From Glandiceps talaboti (Eukaryota; Hemichordata; Enteropneusta; Spengelidae), in NCBI RefSeq assembly GCF_964340395.1, contig NC_135558.1, positions 6,479,001 through 6,543,000 on the forward strand: a DNA stretch of 64,000 nt, read 5' to 3'. Of this stretch, positions 45,061 to 61,400 are shown piece after piece. The stretch's first letter is position 1. Every line of letters starts with the position of its first letter. The position numbers were made by a program, and so were the translations under genes. The notes beneath the pieces are model-generated. The model was not told the origin of the DNA. It was given only the letters and a program-made list of their open reading frames with translations, and did no database searches.

Positions 45061-45664
45061 CATAACATACTTTATACTGACCATGCAGCTCTCTCTCTCC
45101 TGTCTCCTTCTCTTTCTCTCTCTAAAATTTGACGACTGTCGTCATTGATTGAAAGAGAACTCTTGACTAAAAGTTTAGAGGACTAGGTGGTTTTGACATC
45201 TTATGGGTGAGTAGATAGACACCTGCTGGGAAAACTACTTGTATTCTGTAAGTCAGGGCTGCTGACAAAAAGCATTAGAACAAAGAGTTGTTATCCATAG
45301 GAAATAAACTGTGCATTATCCAATCTTTCCTATACTTGCAACAGTCACTGATCTGCATTTAGGCCACATCAAAAAAACTCATTGTCTGACAGGAGTAACA
45401 CCACCCCCACTGATCAGGCAAGATTTAGAACTGCTTTCATCTCATTCATATATTGGTGGCATAATGAGTTATGGTTGTAAGGTTCACTTGGTATTGTAAG
45501 TAAAATTATATACTGCACACACTGATGGATGCCAAAATCCACAAACTATAAATTATATTGTTGCTTTCAAGCAAGGAATATGATCAATTGATTGTAAAAC
45601 CAGCTGTAGCTTAGAGGGGTTAGGAAAGTTTACTTTTTTAATGATCACAACTAAAATGTTCCAA

Positions 45665-46215
45665 ATCAAAAAAATATTACCTTCAACTGAAAATTGGAAA
45701 GTAATTGACAGACGAGATACGTTGGCTTGCTTTGAGTGTTTGCTACATGTGAAATCAAGCAAATATTACAGCATTTGGTCTAAATACACCAAAAAATTAG
45801 GACAAATTTGTTCATCTTAAATGTAAATAAATGAAGAAATAAGAATGAATTGTAAGACATCCAAAAACCTTTTCATTCTTTTGAAATTTGTTATGTGAAA
45901 GAAAATCAAAATAACAATGTGCACTAAACTTTAAATATGTGATTTTGACTATTCCGAGATAACATAAAAAGTGTCAGACTACATTCAAAGAATTCTTTAT
46001 TTTTCTGAAGAAAATATTACCTTCTTCTGAAAATTGGAAAATAATTGATGGAGAGAGATGCTAGTGTGTATTGAGACAATTCTATATGATATCATACACT
46101 ACATGATGTTTTCTGTTCAATGAAAAATATAAAATATTTCTAAACAGACAATAACAAAAATTAGGCAAACTTGCTGATTATGAATCTGTTTGAATATGAA
46201 GAAAATATAATCAAC
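45665..46215. repeat. Diverged direct duplication, offset about 340 bp
   Basis: AAATATTACCTTCAACTGAA (45672) recurs as AAATATTACCTTCTTCTGAA (46012), followed by AATTGGAAARTAATTGAYRG in both. Later words also correspond, for example ACCAAAAAATTAGGACAAA and AACAAAAATTAGGCAAA. The copies span roughly 45665-45860 and 46005-46215. Confidence 0.6.
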
Positions 46216-47213
46216 TTTTATTCATAAGTAGGAGTTACTGAAATTAAAGATTTAAAATCAGCTTGACAGAAAAATAATTTTTTTTTCGAATTTTGAAAAA
46301 TGAAATATGAGAATATTAATATCTGAAATCAAATGAACGTTATCTTGTGTCAAACAACCTTTTGAGTAAAAAGTGGATAAAAATTCAGGCATTTTGAGAT
46401 TGGCATCAGTTTATCAAGAAATATATTGTAGCGAACAATTCGTACACATTTGACATTTTTGACTTCAGAATGTCAAGAATTTTGGAATTCTGTAACTGAC
46501 AAGTCCATATTGTTATTAATGACAATGGTAAGAAAAGGAGGATTTGCAGAGAAGAACAAAAAATTTGTCAGGGTGGCCTAGGAAAGAACTGATTCAGTGA
46601 TTGATGACTTGTTAGTATTGGCCAGCCCCCTCTACATTAAGTTAATATGAACACTCACGGTACATCCCCAATTCTCACTTACACTACGTTACTTCTTTTT
46701 AAAACATTAGACTTGAGAGGCGTCTTGAACAATAGTACAGCATCACTGAGGTATTCCCTAAGAGATTTGAGCACTAAAACCACTTAGGTACTGGAAAAGT
46801 AATTTCAAACAAAGTTGGAGTTCACCAGTGGTTCTGATGTAGCAATACAGAATAAGAATAAAAGTCGAAAACACAGACAAATAAAGAAATGCATTTTTTG
46901 TCAAAATGTCAGTTCTTATCATAACTGTGAATCACGAGCGTTAAATTTTCAATATAATTGCAAATTTGCTATTGTGTAAATTCATTGAGATAGAAGGTGG
47001 GAGAAATGAGGCTGAGATCAAAAGAGTAGTAAGTTAGGGAGTGTAGAACATGGCAAGCCTCTGGCTATGAGTGTGGACGACAGAATACTGGCATAATGGA
47101 AACCTGCCTAAAGACAATCATCCACAATTCGCATGCCCAACACGCTGACTTGTGGTGCTTTTCAACAAGAATAAAAACCCATTAATCAATATAATAAGGC
47201 CAAATGGATGTTT
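46216..47213. other. AT-rich stretch, no firm feature
   Basis: Nothing supported. It would hold the 3' flank of the minus-strand candidate exon at 47214. Confidence 0.45.
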
Positions 47214-47349
47214 TTATTTTTTCTCCACTTCTTCCATATCTGGCTTAGTAGAGCCATCAGGAGCGAGAAACCCCAAGGTGCCAGTTACAGTAGGATACAG
47301 GTACATAGGCAGAAAATGGCACTTGAAACCAGTGGGTAGCTGCCGTGAA
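47214..47349 (-). CDS. Candidate minus-strand terminal exon
   Basis: On the minus strand TCAAATATTTTGGCAG is followed by a 44-codon frame: SRQLPTGFKCHFLPMYLYPT, then VTGTLGFLAPDG, and a charged end STKPDMEEVEKK before TAA. The stop itself lies in AAAAAATAAAAAC, which includes AATAAA. The segment is richer in G and C than its neighbours and the charged C-terminus is typical of real proteins. The frame is open further upstream to an ATG at 47402. The overlapping plus-strand frame (47152-47439) is a rival. Family not recognised. Confidence 0.25.
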
Positions 47350-48134
47350 CTGCCAAAATATTTGACAACTTTGATGGTAAATGTGAATAAACACTTGTGC
47401 AACTGTGGACATTTAGTCCCTATCCTGGGGCTATATTAATGGATTTTACTTTCAGTCGGAAACTGCTGTGAAGGCTGTCATTGGGGCAAGCTATTCTACC
47501 TCAGAACCATTTTCCACTGCTATCAAACAAGCCCCTGGCAATACACTTAGATGTACTCGTTGCACGTAAAATAACACTAAACTAACATAGCAAAAACTAA
47601 CACAGGAAAACTAGGTAAAAGACACGTATTGAAACTGGAAAATTTGCACAAATTCTAGAGTTTCAAAATCTGGGATGACAGGTGAGGGGAGTAAACACTT
47701 GTGACTAGATCTTATAAACAGTTTCTTATTAAACAAACAATTTGCTAATTTCCTATTTTTCAGCTGTATGACATGAAATTTCTCACAGAGGTAATATGTT
47801 GGTTTATAATGTGTGTTTTTTTATAAATGTAAATTCATGATATTTACTCCATCCTTTTAAATTGATGAAAGTTCTTTTGGTATTAGAAGAATGGTCAGCG
47901 TTTACAATGAAATCTGAAACATTTTGCTCCTTGTGGTAAAATATTAACTTCCCAGCAATGTTGCGCTTCTGGACAATATTAACATTTTGGTATATGTCAT
48001 TAAGGTAAATACTTTGGCAAGAGTTGATAATTTTTTTTTTAAAGGAAAGTAAAATACATGTGTTTAATTTAGGCTGAGATAATAACAACGTTTCTTTGAA
48101 TCTATAAGGCTTAAAATTAAAATTTCATCATGTT

Positions 48135-48315
48135 GTAAATTTTTTTTTGAAAGTCCAAGTTTGATGTTGGAAATTTCAAGGTGACAATTTTTTTTAAATG
48201 CTAACTTTTGAATGAAAAATTTTAGAATTATCATAAAAAATCTTTAGAAAGTCTAACTTTTGCATTGAAAATGTCAGCGATAATTTATGGTAAAAAAATT
48301 CAGCTGAAAATGTAA
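48135..48315. repeat. Decayed tandem repeat, unit about 55 bp
   Basis: GAAAGTCCAAGTTTGATGTT, TGCTAACTTTTGAATGAAAA and GAAAGTCTAACTTTTGCATT head three related segments. Each ends in a T- or A-rich run. Confidence 0.5.
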
Positions 48316-48937
48316 AATCACTTAAGTTTCCAACTTTCAGGAAATCTGTTCAAATTCCCGTAACTTGAGCATCTGTAGGTGATTACGACATGAGAATGCA
48401 TTGAATGTTAAAATTGTACCAATTTTCATTCTGCGGCTTTAAATGTCTTTACTCGATAAAAGCCCTGCATTTAGAGCAATTGCTACAATTGTTCGATAGC
48501 TAAGTTATTTTCAGGGGGATATTTAATAAATATCATTCTATCCTTTCCCTCCAAAATGAAGGCCTAGTGAATTGAAGTTATGTTCAAACTAAATATAGGC
48601 AATTGACATTCAATGCAGTATTTATACCCAATTACGAGATCGTTTCCTTTGAATAGACTAAGTTCACCTAACAATAATTATACTTTTGCATTTAATGAAT
48701 ACTAATCGTCGATTCAGTTAAAGAAGTCACAAAAAAGGCAGAACAGAATAGTTTAATAGATATCATTATATTGACACCTTGGTAATTAACATCAACAATT
48801 CGTCACGATAAATACTTTGAAAAATTGCCGATTATCAGGGGTAATTTTCTGAAGTGGTTTTTATACCAATACTCAATAGATATATTGAATTGTTGACAAT
48901 TCTTGACTACAGCTATTCATCTCAGTTCAGTTAACTA

Positions 48938-49225
48938 CATCTCTTACACTTTATCAAAAATCTATTACATGCTCAATGTATAGTGACATGCTCATAGTCT
49001 GCTCAAATAAAGTGACTACCCTGCAAAAAAAAAAATGAACAGAAAAAAAAGGAGAGAAACTTCGATCACATTACATGAAAGTTTAAAGTGCATTGAATTA
49101 TTTGCACTGCATATCTCACACTTTAGCAAAAATCCATTACATGATCAATGTGCCGCTGCATGTTGCGGGTAAAGATTGGTTTGTAGTCTGCATAAAATAG
49201 AATAATTTTCCCGCCTAAACCAAAT
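48938..49225. repeat. Direct duplication, offset about 172 bp
   Basis: CATCTCTTACACTTTATCAA (48938) and CATATCTCACACTTTAGCAA (49109) both continue as AAATCYATTACATGMTCAAT and later share TAGTCTGC..AAATA. An A-rich segment lies between them. Confidence 0.75.
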
Positions 49226-49268
49226 CATGATATCTTTTACCTTATTTTATGAAAAAATTTATCAAATA

Positions 49269-49308
49269 GCCAATTTACATATAACTTGATTGTAGTGTGC
49301 TATAAAAG
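49269..49308 (+). promoter_or_regulatory. CCAAT and TATAAAAG pair
   Basis: CCAAT at about 49270 and TATAAAAGGAG at 49301 stand in promoter-like order on the plus strand, 30 bases apart, which is closer than usual. The first ATG downstream (49333) is followed at once by TAA, so any transcript would not start a protein there. Weak candidate. Confidence 0.12.
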
Positions 49309-49684
49309 GAGAACGTTTTGCTGAATATTTGAATGTAATTTTTTATCAACTTTTGCCTGATGAAAATAAATTCATTGATGAAAAATGCACTTGCACAATG
49401 CATAAATACTACATATTACAGCATAGCATAACAATTTCCTAATACTGTATAAAAAATTCATCAAAAGTTTTTCAGTTTTTGTCAGAATCTTTATATTCGC
49501 AATCAAAATCTGAGTTTCTACATGCTTTATTGAAAATTGTAATGATGAAAAATAATTTCTCCAACATGCAGTCATTTTCCAGACAATATTATAAAACCCA
49601 TTCCTTCCCTCCGCTCTAAAACAAAGCTTAAACAAACAGTGTTTTCATGCAATACTAAAATTGACACTGTAAAAAGGGATATTT

Positions 49685-49707
49685 AAAAAAAAAATTTTTT
49701 TTTTTTT
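49685..49707. repeat. A10T13 palindromic tract
   Basis: Ten A are followed directly by thirteen T, a perfect self-complementary tract apart from its end. It is flanked by ordinary AT-rich DNA. Confidence 0.85.
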
Positions 49708-52149
49708 GCTAATGTGCTAGAAGTATCATTTCTTTTAGGTTAGACTGTCTAACCAAATCCATTAAACTGTCTACCCTGGAGGTCATATTCCTAGAAGAAA
49801 AAAACTTTTATGTCAACAGTTATATAAATGTATTCATTTTTGAGGAATCTTATTCATTTTCAACGTGAATGAAATCTTTTATGTAGAAAATTACCCTTAA
49901 TCAAAACAAAATCACAGGTTCAACCAAATTTTTCATTAATCACGAAACAAGCAACAACAATGACAGAGGAAGCACACGGAATTGAGCGAACTTTGAATTG
50001 AAAATTGCTACCGGCACAGAAAGGGTTACACACTTAGATATGCAAATGAGCTTGCTCAATGAATAGAGCCACAATAGAGGATTGAGAAAATCTCTGTCAA
50101 TGAGCACAAGAATGACTGTTAGCATTAAACCCTCAATGTTCTGCGTGTCTCACACGTTGATTTCACTATTCACAAATTCACAGTGATGGTCAGCGCGTAC
50201 TCACTAAAACAGTGTTAATGGCTTCTCCCATTGATTTTAATAAACAGATTAAAAGGGCCGGCAGTGTATAGTTAATATTGAAGATGATAGACAGAAGTGT
50301 CAAACTTTACTCTAAAACTATCTACTGCTTTGTTAGCTAACACATCTTGACATACTATGCTCCTTAGCACACCATATGTGATTACACTATATATTGGACT
50401 TTGTATGCCCCCGGGTAGCCAACACATCGGACGTAACATAAAACTGAACCACTACTCCATGCCAGGAATATGTGCTCTTGGACATAATCCCGATTACAGC
50501 TTGTGGAAATTATGACTCATTTTATAGCTGACGGTGACAGACTCCAACCTATATTTATTTGCCACTTCTTCGTTATGACGGACATGATTGTTTCAAATGG
50601 CAACGGTTAAATTTTATGTGTTATACTCGGAGCAGTGGGTTTCCATGAATTTTTTTGTACTTCTTTGCTGTTAAAACAGTGTTTTCTGCAAAGATTAAGA
50701 AATTTGTTCAAGTTCCTTGTATGTTTTCCCAGGATTCCATACTATATTTATTATGGATACAACAGAAACAATGAACAATGTACCAGATTTTTCCTCATTG
50801 TCATCATAATCTTTAGGAAAAAATTGGTCTAAATATTGCAATAGCAGAACTAACATTTACAGTATCAAATTTTATCAAAATTTCAACAGAAATTTACTAA
50901 AACACAAAAACTTTGCAGAGTTTTTCTGAAAATGATAAATCATCTGTTGATGGTACGATAATTTCACCTTCTCATAAATGCTGTATTGCATTATGGGAAT
51001 TCTTACAAATGCGTTAAAATATTACAATGTAATGCATTTTATAGACACTACGTGATTGAAATTTCCTCTTGAGCAACCCCATAATGACAAAAATGTTGAA
51101 TTTAGACCTAAAACCTAATGAAAATTTCAAAAAAATAAAAAGTTAAAAATCATTTGAGAATAAAGTCGGGTATGTTTCTGGTATACATTGTACAAATTAT
51201 GACAGTACTTCAAATGTAGGTAGATCGTTTGGAATAATCACTAGCATTGCCCATGGTAACTCAGTCCTCTTATTTTAAATTTGTGAATCTAGGGGGAAAG
51301 CTTTGAAGTGTGAGAAATGAGCATTATGGCTTCTCTTTGAGTTATAGCATGCAACGGAATATAATGAACCTTGATTGCCATTTTTTTTCAAAATAAAAGG
51401 TTCAGTCTGTCAGAAACTTTGCTGGATGAATGAAATCAGAAATATATATACAATATAGATATAAATATAAAATAGGTACTTTCTCCATATTCATATTTTG
51501 ACGATATTTTTCTTATAAAATAAATTAGGCCTTTTGATATTTTGCTGGATATAATCTGGACTATATTTCTGTTTTTTCCAACTTGGAGTTGCTTGTGTAT
51601 AAACAAATATGCTCATGGTATAAACATGGATATATAGATACATGTTATCACTTTTCGTTCGATATTTTCTCACCTTTTTTCCTTCTTTGCGAAATTAAAA
51701 CATTAGATATTTCAGAAACTTTGTTATATTAACCTAGATGGAATTGGAACTTTGAGTAGATGTAGAATTTTATAAAGATTTGAATTTCCCCCCTATTTTT
51801 ATATTTGTAATTCAGACTTTTCATACAGTATTTCTGAAAGGAAGCAGTCAATCAGTAATTTAAAAAAAGTTTAGTTTTTGTGCAAAGTGCTTTGCAAATA
51901 CAAACGTAATTATATATTATTGTATATATCCACTTTGTTTAATATCTATGTGAGAATCTCTGAATTTTCTTTTTGTAATTTCCAAGAGAGTGTATTGAAG
52001 TTACACTATTCTAGAAATTCTTCCTGCAACTTGTTAAGACTTGGAAATAAAATAAAAGTTTAAATAATGCTGAGGAATACAACACTTCTTATCAAAACCT
52101 ATGGGAATAATAGTCCCAGACTCCTGACATTCCAGTGAGGGTTTCCAAA
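49708..52149. other. AT-rich stretch; CpG-richer patch near 50.2-50.6 kb
   Basis: No gene supported. Between about 50190 and 50640 CpGs are more frequent (GCGCGT, GGCCGG, CCCGGG, ATCGGACGT, TTCGTTATGACGG, CTCGGAG). A 65-codon plus frame (50635-50832) follows it, but that frame has no ATG at its head and may be random. Confidence 0.4.
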
Positions 52150-52745
52150 TTCAAAATCTAAGCAGTAAAATGTTTTTAATATTGCCTTATCGATGACAGA
52201 AATAACATTTATCATCATCCCTTTGGTTGCTAGGGGAGACATTTTACCCAACTCTAGCCATTTTCACTGGAATTTCTCACGGCTGGATCTGAGCTGTAAA
52301 ATATGTTTGATATTGCATTGGACGATATAAAACAATTATCTATATATTATATGGGTATGATTCTGCCTTACTCTTAAAACTCTCTACTAAAATTTCTCAA
52401 ACCTGAATCCCAAATATTTTTTATATTGCATTTGGAGGAATTAAAATAATTATCAATATATTCTATGATATGATTCCATCTTACTCTTAAAAACTTCATT
52501 TTCAAAACTGGTTCCAAGCAGCGAAATATTTCTAATATTGCCTCCTAGTATTTTTCTACTCATATGATTTAGTTTTTAATAATACATCTCAGCGTTGGAT
52601 CAAAACTGAACGGTATGCAATAATGCCTACTGGTTAGCTCTAAGATTGATTTCACCACTTTATTGCAACTCTCAATCATATTCTAGTAATACCAATTTAA
52701 TATTGGAGATGTGAAATATTAGCAATATTACCTCCCAGTAATTAT
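52150..52745. repeat. Ancient tandem repeat, unit about 112-131 bp
   Basis: A shared word of the form GNRAAATRTTTNNAATATTGCCT recurs with its ATTG at 52181, 52312, 52425 and 52537, with weaker relatives at 52622 and 52727. Spacings are 131, 113, 112, 85 and 105. Units also share TCTTACTCTTAAAAACT, a CTGGATC-like start and AATTATCTATATATT. Divergence is high. The array ends about 190 bases before the giant CT tract. Confidence 0.7.
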
Positions 52746-52927
52746 GGGATGGTTTTCAAAACCTACACATTAACTATCACCCTACTGTGACACATCAAGC
52801 AGCATAATGGTGTCACAGTGTTGGTCATATCAGCACACCACTCTGTATACTGTGTGGGTGTATTGCAAATATTGCAAATGTTTTTGACACTATTCCTTTG
52901 TTAAAACATATTTTCCCATCCATCCAT

Positions 52928-57990
<5,063 letters not shown>

Positions 57991-58065
57991 GAGTTTAGAA
58001 ATTTAAAGTTCAGAAATCTAGAGTTTAGAAATCTAGAGTTTAGAAATTTAAAGTTCAGAAATCTA
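57991..58065. repeat. 15-bp minisatellite, five copies
   Basis: Units GAGTTTAGAAATTTA, AAGTTCAGAAATCTA, GAGTTTAGAAATCTA, GAGTTTAGAAATTTA and AAGTTCAGAAATCTA follow head to tail. The first two are repeated as the last two, so there is a nested 45-base period as well. Confidence 0.95.
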
Positions 58066-58302
58066 AAGTAGAATACACAGGTTTATCAAAGTAATTAATA
58101 CTTTATTTAAAACTTTTTAGTTATAACCAACTCCATACAGGAAACTATTAAAAGTAAATACTTTTCAAGTTTTCCTCTGAACCGGTAGCAAATTTTTGTC
58201 CGGTATCTCGTTTCCTTACTGAGTTTTTGAACACATTTTCTGTTCATAATATATACAGAGTACCCCTGTATAGACTTACAATACTAGTTCATTCGTGTTT
58301 GT

Positions 58303-58330
58303 TTTATTTGTTTGTTTGTTTGTTTGTTTT
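58303..58330. repeat. (TTTG)n microsatellite
   Basis: Runs of TTTG/GTTT at about 58303-58330. A second looser block lies at about 58803-58842. Confidence 0.85.
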
Positions 58331-58842
58331 TCTTAGATATCTGGTTTTTTGATTTGGAAAATGAGAAACTGTGGAGTAAAGGAAAGTTACTATGATTAGG
58401 CCTTTAACAATGAATATATTTTGTGTATTTCTTTATTCATTATTTTTTGTTGTTGTTGTCAAAATAGTCTTGTGTACAAACACAAAAGGGGTTAATAGCA
58501 AACATGGTAACAATGTTAATCTTATGAGTTTTCACATACTTCCCAAAATGTTGATTTTGCTTTTCAGCTTCTTTGTAATCAGAATCCACAAAACAATTTA
58601 ATTCTTGGTAAAAGTTTCTATAGGACTACTGCTGTGTTTAATACTTTAGTAGGATATCATGATATTTTGTAGTGGAAACACGAAACCTTTCCTGTACTGC
58701 AAAGCTGTTTTAAAACCCTCAGCTAATGCAGTAATCCCTTTAACTGATACACCATTCATAATGTATTTTTTTAAGGTCTAACTTTAACAATTTTTATTTG
58801 TACTTTGTTTGTTTGTTTTCTTCATTTGTTTGTTGTTTTTGT

Positions 58843-59760
58843 TGGATTATGGTTTTCAGTCAGGGGAAACAGGAAAGCTGTGATACAGGAAAGCCGATGG
58901 TAATTCACTCAACTGATGCGGCTTTCTTCTATGTTCTCAATCTACAGTAATCCTTGTTTCAAATATTTGATCATGATTTACTTGCCGACTCAGGTGTCAC
59001 ATTCTCAAGAATTCTTACCTTATATATTACACAAGGCATGGCAGAGAAAAAAATACCTATCCTTCAACACTATCTAGGCCTGACCATTAGACAGGGAGAT
59101 CACAATGACAATATTTTGGTTTGGTACCACAATATTTGTGGTCCATGTTTGCCCTTTGGCTGGCTGTATTTTAAAAGTAAACATATTTTTATGCCTTTTT
59201 ATGTAACAGAGATAAGATCTGATATCATTAAGTTAACCTGAAATTTAAATATGTATCCAGTAACCATACACAGAAGGGAGAGAACACGGTAACACCCAGT
59301 CAGAAAGACAAAACTGAAGGGTTTTTGGCATTATTTTAAAAAGTTAACTTTGAATTTTTAAGGAAACAAACTGACACACTTTAGGTAACTTCTAATCTTA
59401 AAGCACAACATTGTTCATAAATTTGAGAAAATAACAGAGTATTATTACAGCTCTACAAAAAGGGTAGAAATTAATACACACATTCAACTTGTGAAGTACA
59501 GTATACCAAAATTAGAAAATCTATCTACATAGAAAAATTACAACTATTATCAAAAAATACTACAACCTACGATAGCCATTCAAGTTTACATCTGCTTTTT
59601 ATAGAATATGAATGACAAATAAGAAACTCATCCAATACATGAATAAAATATTTTTTTGAAAAACTCAACAAACACTGAAAGTTGGTAAAATCCCATTATC
59701 CCCTACCCTCCACCATTTCCAAGTTTCCAAGTTTCCTCTAGCTTACAAGGCCTATTTTTA
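58843..59760. other. AT-rich stretch, no gene supported
   Basis: A 95-codon plus frame (58954-59241) passes here with no AUG at its head, no clear acceptor and no poly(A) context; within chance expectation. Confidence 0.4.
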
Positions 59761-59764
59761 ATAT

Positions 59765-59833
59765 GAATGAACAACAAACAAACAAATAAATAAACAATCA
59801 AACAGACAAACAAGCAAACAAGCAAGTAACAAA
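59765..59833. repeat. (AAAC)n/(AAAT)n degenerate microsatellite
   Basis: AACAAACAAATAAATAAACA-type sequence with CAAG and CAGA interruptions. Confidence 0.85.
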
Positions 59834-60724
59834 TGTAAACAATTCAAAATAAAAGTTTCACCTAGTGTCAAACACTTTTTTGTACAAATATTCACGTGCT
59901 CATCATAATATCGTGTTTGAGCTAAAGGAACAAAATAACTATACAAAGATTTACATATTTTTGAAATGAATTATAACATATGGACTTTTTGGTCAATATT
60001 ATTTGTCTAAAATGGCTACTTGTATTGCTATTGTGGTATGAAAGTCATAATATGGCAGAAACAGTATGTTTTATTTGCTGTTTTTCACTAAATTTCATCA
60101 CCAAATTTCTTTTCCTGAACTATACATATAATCTATCAAATATATTGAATTAGTTGACAAAACATTTACATTATGTGTTAGATTTATTCAAAACCTTATT
60201 CCTATTAGTTTTGTTTACAATCAAATTGAAATAAAATAAAATTCATACAGAAATGTGAAAACTTTTGTGCTCCAAATCTGGCGGGAAATGACTGAACCGT
60301 ATATATTTACATATTGCAAGTATACAATGTGACAGAAACATCTGTTGTCGTACAATAACACATCAGTTTGAGGCTGAAACCCAGATTGTTAGGGTTATAA
60401 CTGTCAAAATTATGGATTTAGTGTTTTAAACAGCACCCATCTTATTCACAACTAGTTTGATAGAGAAGCGCTTGACAATATCACCTGGCTAAAGCAGATG
60501 TCATCATAACCTTACTAAATGAAACTATTATCTCTTGTAAAGTATATGAAGCGCTGAAATTATGAACTACAAGCCATCAAAACCATATGTATTCAACACA
60601 GAATGAGCAGTACAACAATATGTTAGATGTTACAAGTGATACATCAAACTGTTAGCTGTCTGTTGCTAATGTGCAAGTCTGTAGCATTCACAAAGGTATT
60701 GATTTACCCATATTTCTTTCTGTT

Positions 60725-61400
60725 TGACAGTTCAGTATGTGATTGTAACAACACTCCTGTTCCTATAAAACTCAACCTAAAATTCTGTCTCTAAACACCT
60801 TTTTTTTTAATCACCTTGATTTCTCTCACTTAAACAATTCCATTCTTGATCGTACTAATTCCTTCTCTATAGTAAACACAACTATTTTTTAATCAAACTA
60901 AAATTCAGTCTCTCTAAACAACACCTTTTTAATCACCTTGATTTCTCTTACTTTGCAGTTCCATTCTTGATCATACTAATTCCTTCTCAAGTAAAACACA
61001 AATATTACCGAATCAACTGACAATTCCGTCTCTAAACAACATCTTTTTACAATCTAACAAAGTTTATTTCATTTGACAGTTCAGTTTCTTATCATATAAA
61101 TTCTGCTCCAGTAAAACAGCAGATATTTCTGAATCAACCTAAAATTTTGCCTCTCAACAACACCTTTTTATAATCTCACAAAAATCTCTCCATTTTACAG
61201 TTCAGTTTCTCATCACACTGTCATCTCTTCTCCACTAAAACTCAACAAATATTTTGAAATCAACTGGAATTCTGCCTCTAAATAACACCTTTTGATAATT
61301 TCACAAATTTCTTTTCATTTGTCACTTCAGTTTCTATTCACACTCGCAATCCTTCCCCAGTAAAACCTTGCCAAATATTAAGGAATTGACGTCAGGTTCA
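60725..61400. repeat. 121-bp tandem repeat, about 5.5 copies
   Basis: The word CTGTCTCTAAACAACACCTT or a variant recurs with its CTCTA/CTCTC near 60787, 60908, 61028, 61150 and 61274, 120-124 bases apart. Each unit continues with TTTTAATCACCTTGATTTCT or a diverged form, then CAGTTCCATTCTTGATC.TAC, CCTTCTC.AGTAAAAC and AAATATT..GAATCAACT. The two left-hand copies are closest to each other. Divergence is moderate throughout. Confidence 0.88.
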
